Shown piece by piece: positions 8,058 through 15,467 of a DNA stretch of 36,113 bases. A program made the translations under genes and the position numbers. The notes under the pieces were generated by a model. It did no database searches. It saw only the letters and a program-made list of their open reading frames with translations, and was not told the origin of the DNA. This DNA comes from a bacterium (GTDB lineage Bacteria; Sysuimicrobiota; Sysuimicrobiia; Sysuimicrobiales; Thermofontiviventaceae): the NCBI GenBank assembly GCA_030550015.1, contig JAUQQG010000099.1, positions 1-36,113 on the forward strand, written 5' to 3'. Each line of letters starts with the position of its first letter. Within the stretch, counting starts at the first letter, position 1.

Positions 8058-9661
8058 CTCAGCGGCACAGACTGTCCTGCTTGGACATAGGCATGGTCGT
8101 AGAGCAGGAGTCCCAATAGGACGCCTGCCGCGGCCGTATGTAACCATCCGCTGGAGAGATCGCCTATCCCAAGAAGTACAAAGGGAAGCACCCCACTGCC
8201 AAAGAGGCCACCCCAGTAAGCCAACCGGAACGCCCCCCTGTACATGGAACGGGCGGCCAAGGCCACATCCGTCGTAGCATGAGGAGTGAGCAGGTCGCTT
8301 GCAACCAGCAAGAGGTGCACCGCGGCGGCGGTAAGGAAGATCCAACGTATCGGGAGGAGTGCATCTCCCTCTCCCCTCCAGATAGCCGCGAGAAGGACAA
8401 TGGCTGCGCTTCCGCTCAACAGCGCTTGCACGAGAAGGTGCAGCGGCAGGAGGGGATTCTGCCACAGGTCTCTCCCCTTCGCCTGGGCGAAGAGGAAAGC
8501 GGTGTAAACGGCTGTGAGGACCGCAAGAACCACTCCCACGACCCGAAGGAGAGGGATGACCGCCGCCCACTGCAAGAAAGTGACCAGCAAGAACGCCGCG
8601 AGCAGGACCCCGTAGGCGGTGATGATCCACGCGCCCCGTGCAAGCCAAGATCGCGGGTTGGGACGGACCAGGATCAGGTAGAACCGTTCTGGGTGCGTCA
8701 GATCACCCACAAGGAGAATGCCCGTGATGACGAGCCATAGGATTGCCAAAGCCGCCATGGTGAGATCCCATGTCCGCCCTGGGTGATAGCCGAGCCAGGT
8801 CAGCAGAGCAGGAAGGATGAAGAGGCCCGCCGCAAGCGACTTCGTCCACAGGTAGGCGGAGACCATCCATCCCCAGGGGATCTTTTGAGGGGTATCGTAG
8901 ACGGCCATCTCCTGAAGGAGGTTGGAACCGGTGGACGGGTGGAAATGGGCCCTGTTGGCATTTTCTGCGAAAGGATAGAGAGTGGGATGGGCTGCGGCCG
9001 TGGGGACCAGGGTGGATTCGTGAGCGTCAATGTAGAAGAGCTTGGGATGCGTCCCCTTCTCTGGCTTGCGCACCACCACCTTCTCCCGACTGAGGATCTC
9101 CCTCACCTCGCTTCCGTCGGCGTTGAGGGGGCCCACGATGATGGCCTCCACAGGACATACCACCACGCACGCTGGTTCCAATCCCATGTCGATGCGGTGG
9201 GCACAGAAGTTGCACTTCTCTGCGCTCCTGCTGAGAGGATCGATATAGATGGCGTCGTAGGGGCACGCCTCCATGCACGCTTTGCACCCGATGCAGATCG
9301 AGCGGTGAAAGTCCACAATCCCGTCCTCACGGCGAAACATCGCCCCCGTCGGGCAGATCTCCACGCACGGGGGTTTGTCACACTGGTTGCACCGGGTAAT
9401 CTGGAAATGACGCTGGATCGTGGGGAACCCGCCAACTTCAACCTGCTTCACATAGGTCCGGTTGACCCCAATGGGGACGAGGTGCTCCGCCTTACACGCC
9501 AAGGTGCAGGCGTGGCACCCAATGCACTTCCTATGGTCGATGACCTTCGCCCATAGAACGGGAGCATGGTCCGTGGCCATGCCGGCACGGGAGGAGGTCG
9601 CCCCGCCTAAGGACGAGAAGGGCACCGAGTTGGGTGGTGTGGCCGGTCGAGCTTCCATCAC
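8054..9661 (-). CDS. Fused four-cluster ferredoxin and NrfD-type membrane subunit (SoeB-SoeC fusion)
   Basis: 535 residues. Residues about 36-235 form a DmsB/SoeB-type ferredoxin with four [4Fe-4S] sites: Cys46/49/52/56, Cys91/94/99/103, Cys123/126/129/133 and Cys150/153/165/169. Residues about 265-535 are an NrfD/PsrC-like quinone-reactive membrane domain of about eight helices, starting at PWGWMVSAYLWTKSLAAG. In known Soe, Psr and Dms systems these are normally two proteins. GTG 9661 overlaps the lplA stop (GTGA) and has GGAG eight bases upstream; ATG 9658 is an equal option. There is no signal peptide, so the clusters face the cytoplasm with SoeA. Expected role: carry electrons from sulfite oxidation to quinone. 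Confidence 0.85.
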   Translation of the reverse strand: MMEARPATPPNSVPFSSLGGATSSRAGMATDHAPVLWAKVIDHRKCIGCHACTLACKAEHLVPIGVNRTYVKQVEVGGFPTIQRHFQITRCNQCDKPPCVEICPTGAMFRREDGIVDFHRSICIGCKACMEACPYDAIYIDPLSRSAEKCNFCAHRIDMGLEPACVVVCPVEAIIVGPLNADGSEVREILSREKVVVRKPEKGTHPKLFYIDAHESTLVPTAAAHPTLYPFAENANRAHFHPSTGSNLLQEMAVYDTPQKIPWGWMVSAYLWTKSLAAGLFILPALLTWLGYHPGRTWDLTMAALAILWLVITGILLVGDLTHPERFYLILVRPNPRSWLARGAWIITAYGVLLAAFLLVTFLQWAAVIPLLRVVGVVLAVLTAVYTAFLFAQAKGRDLWQNPLLPLHLLVQALLSGSAAIVLLAAIWRGEGDALLPIRWIFLTAAAVHLLLVASDLLTPHATTDVALAARSMYRGAFRLAYWGGLFGSGVLPFVLLGIGDLSSGWLHTAAAGVLLGLLLYDHAYVQAGQSVPLR

Positions 9662-10734
9662 CGGATTTGCTCCAGAAGCATCAAGGCCTGTGTAAGATCC
9701 TCAATTGACATCCCAGGAGCCTGCACTGAGAGCGCGCGGTAGATATCGCTCATGCGCTGGTGGAGCGCCTCGGGTTTCAGCGGCAGGCCGCGGAGGGCCT
9801 GCTCCAATGCACCCACGGCCCACGCAGGAAGGATCGTGAAGTCCCCCGAGATGCTCAGGTCATCGATGCGGCCCTCCCTCAAGCGGGCGGTGAGACGGAT
9901 GAGGCCGCCCGGAGCCTTATGGGTGACCTCCGCCACGTGCACGTCGGCGTGGATCTTCACCACCTGGGATTGGCGTAGTCCTCCTTTCTGGTAGAGCCAC
10001 TCCTCTGAGGAGAACCGCTCCTCCAACTCCCTGACGACCTCCCACTCCCGTTCGGTCAGCTCCCCTGGCTCCAGCTCCCGGCCTAGCGCACGCGCGCACC
10101 GCTGGAGGTACAATCCCTTTACCTCCTCGCGATCCGGGAGAGTCCCAAGTTCACGCTTTATCGTCGTGATGTACTCCTGGATGCTCTGGAAGACCTTGTC
10201 GCGCATCTTCTCAGAGGGAACGCGCAGGACCCGTGCCATGAGCTCGTGGTTGAAGTCGAACATGAGGCTTCCGACTACGACCTCGCTCCGGCCAATGGAA
10301 GCGGCCCCCGTTCCTCCAATCTTTCTGCCGGATACCTGGATATCGTTGATAGGACGGTGATATGCAGGGATCCCAAGTTGGTTGTAGGTCTCCACGAGGG
10401 GCTGGATGTACACGGAGAACCGGTCCTCGAGCCTCGCCGGGAGGCGGTCGCGGTGGAAGATCCACTGACAGAAGACCTGGTTCCGGTCCAGGTACACCGC
10501 TCCGCCGCCAACTTCCCGGCGAACGACAGGGAGCCCCGCCTGGGCGCAATATTCCAGGTCTACCTCTTTCTCTGCATCCTGATGGTATCCAATGGAGACA
10601 TAGGGTTTCAAAGAGGTCACGAGGAGAATCGTGTCCGGGGTCGCATCCTCCATCGCGTAGGCTACTGCATGGTATACTGCCTGGGATGCCACTGGAGAAA
10701 CCTCCCCCACATCCACGACCCGAATCGGCTCCAT
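9658..10734 (-). CDS. lplA: Lipoate-protein ligase (sLpl type, LplA-like)
   Basis: 358 residues. It attaches free lipoate to a carrier lysine through lipoyl-AMP. Family motifs seen are RREVGGGAVYLDRNQVFCQW (lipoate/adenylate-binding RRxxGGGxVxHD-like loop) and NDIQVSGRKIGGTGAA with the catalytic lysine. The C-terminal 100 residues form the accessory domain, so this is the two-domain form. The start ATG 10734 has GGAGGGAGG just upstream. It begins 21 nt after the stop of the second lbpA gene, as expected for the sHdr-associated ligase that specifically loads LbpA. Its stop overlaps the soeBC start, which ties lipoylation and sulfite oxidation into one transcript. Confidence 0.9.
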   Translation of the reverse strand: MEPIRVVDVGEVSPVASQAVYHAVAYAMEDATPDTILLVTSLKPYVSIGYHQDAEKEVDLEYCAQAGLPVVRREVGGGAVYLDRNQVFCQWIFHRDRLPARLEDRFSVYIQPLVETYNQLGIPAYHRPINDIQVSGRKIGGTGAASIGRSEVVVGSLMFDFNHELMARVLRVPSEKMRDKVFQSIQEYITTIKRELGTLPDREEVKGLYLQRCARALGRELEPGELTEREWEVVRELEERFSSEEWLYQKGGLRQSQVVKIHADVHVAEVTHKAPGGLIRLTARLREGRIDDLSISGDFTILPAWAVGALEQALRGLPLKPEALHQRMSDIYRALSVQAPGMSIEDLTQALMLLEQIR

Positions 10735-10755
10735 TGCCCTCCCTCCTTTCCTCTT

Positions 10756-11205
10756 TCATCCTGCGCAACGGATACAGTGGACCTTGCGCTGGTCGATCTT
10801 TTTCCGGTAAGCCTCGACCGCAGCGCTTCCCGTCAGCAAAACCTTGCTCTCTTCAGCGAAGTTTGTGGGCCTGAGGCGGATAAGCCATCCCGCCCCGTAC
10901 GGGTCCTTGTTGGCCAGCAGGAGGTCGCTGCGGAACCCCTCGTTGACAGCAACGATCACCCCGCTTAGGGGCGTAGGAAAAGGCCCCACCCACTTGGCAC
11001 TCTCGATGATCGCGGCGCTTTGACCACGGCGGAGGGCTTTGCCCACACCCTTCAAGGTAATGTTGACAATCCGCCCGCACTGCGCCTGCGCAGGATCCGT
11101 CATTCCCAGGGTCACGGTTCCGTCCTCCTCCAGCCGGACCCATACGTCGTAGTCCACATCGTAGTAAAGCTCCTCCGGGATCTCGCAGGCGTTATAGACG
11201 GCCAT
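10756..11205 (-). CDS. lbpA: Lipoate-binding protein LbpA (GcvH-like), first copy
   Basis: 149 residues of the GcvH fold. The lipoyl lysine is Lys71 in ESAKWVGP, the form typical of LbpA in sulfur oxidisers rather than the ESVKA-type motif of glycine cleavage H protein. In the sHdr pathway LbpA carries sulfur-derived intermediates on its lipoyl dithiol. No gcvT or gcvP is present, and sHdr, EtfAB and a lipoate ligase surround it. ATG 11205 follows GGTGAGGGTC and starts 5 nt after the other lbpA stops. The tail ends in a CIRC motif (Cys144, Cys147), and Cys43 is also present; extra cysteines are unusual for this fold and may matter for thiol chemistry (inference). Confidence 0.9.
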   Translation of the reverse strand: MAVYNACEIPEELYYDVDYDVWVRLEEDGTVTLGMTDPAQAQCGRIVNITLKGVGKALRRGQSAAIIESAKWVGPFPTPLSGVIVAVNEGFRSDLLLANKDPYGAGWLIRLRPTNFAEESKVLLTGSAAVEAYRKKIDQRKVHCIRCAG

Positions 11206-11210
11206 GACCC

Positions 11211-11648
11211 TCACCGGCAGCGGATGCCTTGGGCTGCAAGAAGGTCCTGGTATGCTCTCACCGCCTCCGCTCCTGTAAGTAAGAGGGAGCGCTCCGCCTC
11301 CCACTGGCTGGGTTGGATCCGTAGGATCCAGCCATCTCCATAGGGATCTCGATTGATGAGGCTGGGTTCGCCCTTCAGGCGCTCGTTCACAGCCACAACC
11401 TGCCCGGTGACAGGGGACGTCACAGGACCCACCCACTTCCCGCTCTCCACAGTCCCCGCGCTCTTCCCCCGTTCAACCGTCCGCCCTACCCCCTTCGGGG
11501 TAACGGCGATGATGGTCTTTGCCAGGTGCTGGGCAACATCGGTGATGCCAATGGTGATCGTGCCGTCGCTCTCCTGCCGAGCCCAGACGTGCTTGTCGAC
11601 CCAGTAGTACAACTCCTCAGGAATGATGCACCCCGATATCTCAGCCAT
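11211..11648 (-). CDS. lbpA: Lipoate-binding protein LbpA (GcvH-like), second copy
   Basis: 145 residues, clearly a paralogue of the neighbouring lbpA: IIPEELYYWVDKHVW against EIPEELYYDVDYDVW, and DPYGDGWILR against DPYGAGWLIR. Lys71 in ESGKWVGP is the predicted lipoylation site. The start ATG 11648 is chosen because GGAGGGGGTCC stands directly upstream and the frame before it shows no GcvH similarity. It overlaps the end of the zinc-finger-like gene by eight bases, so the two are probably translationally coupled. One cysteine is near the C-terminus (GIRCR), at the place of the CIRC motif in its paralogue. Two LbpA copies may work with different partners, for example sHdr and a sulfur donor; that is inference. 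Confidence 0.9.
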   Translation of the reverse strand: MAEISGCIIPEELYYWVDKHVWARQESDGTITIGITDVAQHLAKTIIAVTPKGVGRTVERGKSAGTVESGKWVGPVTSPVTGQVVAVNERLKGEPSLINRDPYGDGWILRIQPSQWEAERSLLLTGAEAVRAYQDLLAAQGIRCR

Positions 11649-11907
11649 GGACCCCCTCCAGGTGGTAGAGAAGTTGATCGAATGCGACGAGCGCAATCTC
11701 CCGGCGGAACTCCTCCAGGAAACCTGGGTCCTTCCACCGCGGCTTGACCCGCTGGGTGAACCGGAAGTCGCAGTGGGGACAGGCGATTTCATAGAACATG
11801 CGCTCATCTGTCCCCTGGCGGGTCACCACCAGAGCGCTGTGTTGATCGACCAGATGTCGGTGGAGTTCCCAGCGGTCCCCTTCAAAGACGCACCACGGAC
11901 ATCTCAC
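11641..11907 (-). CDS. Small protein with two zinc-finger-like C-x2-C / H-x4-H motifs, function unknown
   Basis: 88 residues when started at GTG 11907. This start makes a GTGA overlap with the preceding gene and has GGAGGGG about eight bases upstream; an ATG at 11937 lacks a well-placed site. Two matching metal-binding units are visible: Cys3-Cys6 with His18-x4-His23 and Cys43-Cys46 with His82-x4-His87. The second unit is stretched by an acidic/basic helix. I do not recognise the family. It could be a small metal-binding adaptor or regulator of the LbpA/sHdr machinery, since it is sandwiched between emo and lbpA and coupled to both neighbours. No membrane segment or leader is present. Confidence 0.7.
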   Translation of the reverse strand: MRCPWCVFEGDRWELHRHLVDQHSALVVTRQGTDERMFYEIACPHCDFRFTQRVKPRWKDPGFLEEFRREIALVAFDQLLYHLEGVHG

Positions 11908-12380
11908 AACCGCATCCCCTCCAAAGCCGTTGCCCATTCCTCGGTGATCCTCTTGCCCAGCGCCTGCACAAGGCTCTGAATGAGCCCTACAAACGCAGCT
12001 GTGGCCGCTGTCGCTTGGACGTGGTCGCCGATGAGGGAGCGCGCGGCCAGGCCCACCTGCACCAGATCGGCAACCCGTTCCGAGACAGCAAGCGCGGGGA
12101 GCTGGACCTCCCCTGCCAGCTCTACCAGGGGAAAGCTGGCCTCGCGGGCAAGGCGGGACAGGATGGCATAGTTGACAGGATCCGTTCCCAGCCGCAGGAG
12201 GCGGAAGAGGAACTCCTCTGCAAGCTTTTCTACCTCCTCTCCGTGGGCTGCCGCAACCCCTCCCTGATTCTCCGGCAACCTGTCAAGACGGTGGGCGGCC
12301 AGGGTAATGGCGCGGATGCGTTCCCAGAGCGCCTCAGCAAGCACATCCAGGGTCCCCAGGAGACGAGGATCCTCGCTCAT
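11904..12380 (-). CDS. Uncharacterised helical protein between emo and lbpA
   Basis: 158 residues, predicted almost entirely alpha-helical, acidic in the N-terminal half and leucine/alanine rich. It has no cysteine, no leader and no motif I recognise. The middle (LAREASFPLVELAGEVQLPALAVSERVADLVQVGLA) has the rhythm of a winged helix, followed by two hydrophobic helices (ATAATAAFVGLIQSLVQAL) that are amphipathic rather than clearly transmembrane. ATG 12380 follows GGAGGTAAAG. Its stop overlaps the next gene (GTGA), so it is part of the same operon. It might be a regulator or an assembly factor for the LbpA/EMO system, but there is no direct evidence. Confidence 0.65.
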   Translation of the reverse strand: MSEDPRLLGTLDVLAEALWERIRAITLAAHRLDRLPENQGGVAAAHGEEVEKLAEEFLFRLLRLGTDPVNYAILSRLAREASFPLVELAGEVQLPALAVSERVADLVQVGLAARSLIGDHVQATAATAAFVGLIQSLVQALGKRITEEWATALEGMRL

Positions 12381-12445
12381 ACGCGCTTTACCTCCTCAGG
12401 AGCCTCGCAGAATTTTTGCCCACATTGTGTCGAGTCTCCCGTCTT

Positions 12446-14485
12446 TCAAGAGGGGCTTCCAGCGGAAGTCAAAGATGTTTGCTGGGCTACTTCCACAGGG
12501 ATCCCCACAGCCTCCGCCACGAGCCCGGCGATATCCTCCACCACAATCCTGCCTTCGTTCCCAGAGGTTTTCACGGCGTCCGTGAACATGGCGTAGTCCT
12601 TAGGACAGGCGACGATGAAGTACTCTACTCCTAAGGCGACCGCCTCCCGGATGCGGTTCTCGCTCGGGCGTTCCTTTCCTGGCTCCTCGCTCATCCAGAT
12701 CCGTCCTCCTCCCGCGCCGCAGCAGAAGGTGTTCTCCCGGTTGCGAGGCATCTCCACGAGCTCCGCTCCCACAATCGCCAGGAGGCGGCGCGGGGCATCT
12801 GTGACCCTGTTGTAGCGGGCAAGGTAGCAGGGGTCATGGTAAGTGACACGACGTCCCAGGGGCTTCTGGATGCTCAGACGGCCCTCCTGGAAGAGGCGAA
12901 CGAGGAATTCCGTGTAGTGCACCACTGAGTACTCTCTCCCGAACTGCCGGTACTCGTTGCGCAGAGCGTTCAGGGTGTGGGGATCGGTGGTGAGGATGAG
13001 CTGATAGCTTGCCTGATCCAGGGCTCGGATGTTGTGTTCGGCGAGGATCTCAAAGAGCCCCTCCTCGCCCACGCGACGAATGTCGTTACCGGAGTTGCGT
13101 TCCCCGTCATAGAGGATGCCGAAGTCAACCCCCGCGTGGTGGAGGATCCTTGCCACAGTCCTCGAGATCTCCTGTACCCGCGGGTCGAACGAAGCAAAGT
13201 CGCCGACGAACCACAGAACCCCCACCGACTCCCTCCGAGCATCCTTGACGGGGAAGGGGAGCCCCTTGACCCATTGCCCACGCTGCCTCTCCGGTTTCCC
13301 GAAGGAGTTGCCGTACTTTCCGAGCTTCACCAACACATCCTGGAGGTTCGGATCGGAGATCTCCCCCTCCTCGAGGAGGCGCCTGCGCAGGTTCACGATG
13401 TCGAGCATGGGTGCGTTCCCCACGGGACAGATGTGCACACAGCCAGAGCAGGTGGTGCAGGCCCAGATCGCTTCCTTGGAAATGGCATACTCCCACATGG
13501 GCGGGGAGGAAGCGCCGCGGCTGAACTCCCGGAGGTGGGCGTTGAGGTAGATGCGCTTGTTGATCTCCAGGGCAGCAGGGCTAAGGCTCTTTCCTACGGT
13601 ATGGGCGGGACAGGCATCCTGACAGCGGTTACACATGATGCAGGCGTAGGCGTCAAGAATCCTCCGCCAGGGGAGCTCTTCTAACCTGGCCGCGCCGTTT
13701 CCCGCCTGGGTGATCTGGCCAGGAGGCTCCGGAAGCCCCAGGGTGAGGTTGATCGGAGCGAAGAGGAGGTGGATATGCTTGCTGTACGGGAAGTACGGGA
13801 GGAAGAGGAGGATGAGCCCCAAAGCCAGCCACCACGTAAGGTGGATCCCCCACACGAGAGCTCCTTCGGGAAGATCAGAGAAGAGGACAGATGCACTGCT
13901 GGCGAGGGGCTGCCAGGGGTCTGGGCCCTCAAGGGCAATCTTCATAGCTTGACCTGTCCACCGCGCGCCGACGTGCAGGAGGATAAACCCACCAACAATG
14001 GCAGAGTCTCGCCGGATTCCTTGTTCCACCCCAGGCAGGAGCATGACCTCCGGATTGAAAGCAAAGCTTGCTGGGTGGAACACGAACCGTCGCACGAGAA
14101 AGTACACCATGCCAATGAGTGCTAGGACGCTGAGGAGATCGGCCACCAAGTTGTAGGTGGCCCACAGCCCTCCCTTGTGAAGTGTAGAGAACCCTGTGAA
14201 CCCTTCCAGGAGGTCGAAGAGGTTCACAAGGAAGTAGAAGGAAAAGGCAAAGAAGATGAAAGCGTGGAAGAGCGCCACGATACGGCGGGTGCGGAGGAGA
14301 GTGCGGTGAAGGAGAACCTGAATCACGGTAGCCAGCACCCGCTGGGGCAAACGACCCCATGAGAATGAGAGCCCTCCCTGGCCACGGCGGATGGCACCGA
14401 AGACGCGCCAGAACCCCACACCCGCAGAAGCCAGGCAAGCCCCCGTAAAGAGGATAAACAGAACGCGCTCTGGGATCGTCAGCAT
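12446..14485 (-). CDS. emo: EMO: membrane ETF:(mena)quinone oxidoreductase (NarI-like + ferredoxin + HdrD/CCG)
   Basis: 679 residues. Residues 1-250 hold about five membrane helices of the NarI/cytochrome b type, with histidines in several of them (His60, His74, His171, His215). Next come two [4Fe-4S] sites (Cys282/285/288/292 and Cys343/346/349/353) and a C-terminal CCG domain (HDPC at Cys553, CCG at 588-589, ACP at 627). This is the architecture of the membrane protein that passes electrons from EtfAB to quinone. It follows etfA by ten bases with GGTGAGG before ATG 14485, matching the known etfAB-emo linkage in type II sHdr clusters. One cysteine of the last CCG motif is replaced (ACP rather than CCP). 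The soluble half is a paralogue of sHdrB3. Confidence 0.88.
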   Translation of the reverse strand: MLTIPERVLFILFTGACLASAGVGFWRVFGAIRRGQGGLSFSWGRLPQRVLATVIQVLLHRTLLRTRRIVALFHAFIFFAFSFYFLVNLFDLLEGFTGFSTLHKGGLWATYNLVADLLSVLALIGMVYFLVRRFVFHPASFAFNPEVMLLPGVEQGIRRDSAIVGGFILLHVGARWTGQAMKIALEGPDPWQPLASSASVLFSDLPEGALVWGIHLTWWLALGLILLFLPYFPYSKHIHLLFAPINLTLGLPEPPGQITQAGNGAARLEELPWRRILDAYACIMCNRCQDACPAHTVGKSLSPAALEINKRIYLNAHLREFSRGASSPPMWEYAISKEAIWACTTCSGCVHICPVGNAPMLDIVNLRRRLLEEGEISDPNLQDVLVKLGKYGNSFGKPERQRGQWVKGLPFPVKDARRESVGVLWFVGDFASFDPRVQEISRTVARILHHAGVDFGILYDGERNSGNDIRRVGEEGLFEILAEHNIRALDQASYQLILTTDPHTLNALRNEYRQFGREYSVVHYTEFLVRLFQEGRLSIQKPLGRRVTYHDPCYLARYNRVTDAPRRLLAIVGAELVEMPRNRENTFCCGAGGGRIWMSEEPGKERPSENRIREAVALGVEYFIVACPKDYAMFTDAVKTSGNEGRIVVEDIAGLVAEAVGIPVEVAQQTSLTSAGSPS

Positions 14486-14495
14486 GGCGTGACCC

Positions 14496-15464
14496 TCACC
14501 TCTTTCGCTGCCGAAGGGCCTCTGCGATGGCCGGGAGGATTTCGAACAGGTCCCCTACGACGCCGTAATGGGCGACGTCAAATATCGGCGCTCGCGGGTC
14601 GCTGTTGATGGCAATGATCAGCTCTGCATCCTTCATCCCCTCAATGTGCTCGGGGGCACCGCTGATCCCCGCAGCCAAGTAGAGCTTCGGCTTGACGGTG
14701 AGCCCGGACTTGCCCACCTGTCTGGTTTTGGGCAACCACCCGTTGTCGATCAGAGGGCGTGAGGCGCACACCACACCACCAAGTTCGTCGGCCAGCTCCT
14801 CAGCCAGAGGGAGGTTCTCTTTATCCCCGATCCCCCGACCGACCGCCACCAGGATCTCCTGGCGCGTGATGTCCACGTCTGAGGCATCTGGCTCCACCAG
14901 GCTTACGAACCTCGTCCGGACCCCGTCGAGAGGAGGGAGGGGCACAGCCTCGACTTGAGGGGTTCCGGAGGCCTTTCCGGCGTCTGGGGGGAAGCTCCCG
15001 GCCATCACCGCCAGGATCCCACGGTCCTCCAGGACCACTTCTGCCATGAGCTTGCCACCATAGATCTGGCTTTGGGCGAGGACCTTCCCGCCCTCTGCCC
15101 ACACCTTGCGGCAGTAGGCCACGAGGGGCATCTCAAGGCGGGAGGAGAGCGGAGCCGCGAGGTCCATCCCTATAGAGGTGTTGGCAACGAGAACCACCCT
15201 CGGGGTACGCTGCGCAATGAGCGATTCCAGGACGCGCAGGTAGACCTCCGGGATGAAGGTTCCAAGCTCTGGAGCGTCGGCACACAGCACCACATCTGCA
15301 CTAAGAGACCGGACCGAATCGCTGATCCCGTGGCCAAGTGCGGCCACAGAGAGCGTTCCTCCAAGGGAGGAGGCCAGGCTCCTTCCCGCCGCGAGCAGCT
15401 CGAAGGTGACGTCGTTCCATTGCCCTTTGAGGTTCTCTGCGACGACGAGCACTTCGTTGGACAT
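14496..15464 (-). CDS. etfA: Electron transfer flavoprotein alpha subunit
   Basis: 322 residues. The C-terminal FAD-binding domain is clear: GRGIGDKENLPLAEELADEL, CASRPLIDNGWLPKTRQVG, KPKLYLAAGISGAPEH and AIINSD-like AINSDPRAPIF. It accepts electrons, together with EtfB, from the sHdr-LbpA system and donates them to EMO (role inferred from the cluster type). ATG 15464 is only three bases after the soxB stop; its ribosome-binding site GGAGGTGAG lies inside the end of soxB, so expression of the two is coupled. Its partner etfB is not adjacent but about 6 kb upstream, across the Sox module, which is unusual because etfA and etfB nearly always sit together. Confidence 0.93.
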   Translation of the reverse strand: MSNEVLVVAENLKGQWNDVTFELLAAGRSLASSLGGTLSVAALGHGISDSVRSLSADVVLCADAPELGTFIPEVYLRVLESLIAQRTPRVVLVANTSIGMDLAAPLSSRLEMPLVAYCRKVWAEGGKVLAQSQIYGGKLMAEVVLEDRGILAVMAGSFPPDAGKASGTPQVEAVPLPPLDGVRTRFVSLVEPDASDVDITRQEILVAVGRGIGDKENLPLAEELADELGGVVCASRPLIDNGWLPKTRQVGKSGLTVKPKLYLAAGISGAPEHIEGMKDAELIIAINSDPRAPIFDVAHYGVVGDLFEILPAIAEALRQRKR

Positions 15465-15467
15465 CGG

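Noticed and set aside
8058-8648. Extended N-terminus for the TauE-like gene
   Set aside because: The added 197 codons lie over the NrfD domain in another frame and are not membrane-like; GTG 8057 with a 4-nt overlap explains the gene.
10756-11648. Glycine cleavage system H protein
   Set aside because: No gcvT or gcvP nearby, lysine motif is KWVGP, and the neighbours are lipoate ligase, EMO and sHdr genes, so LbpA fits better.
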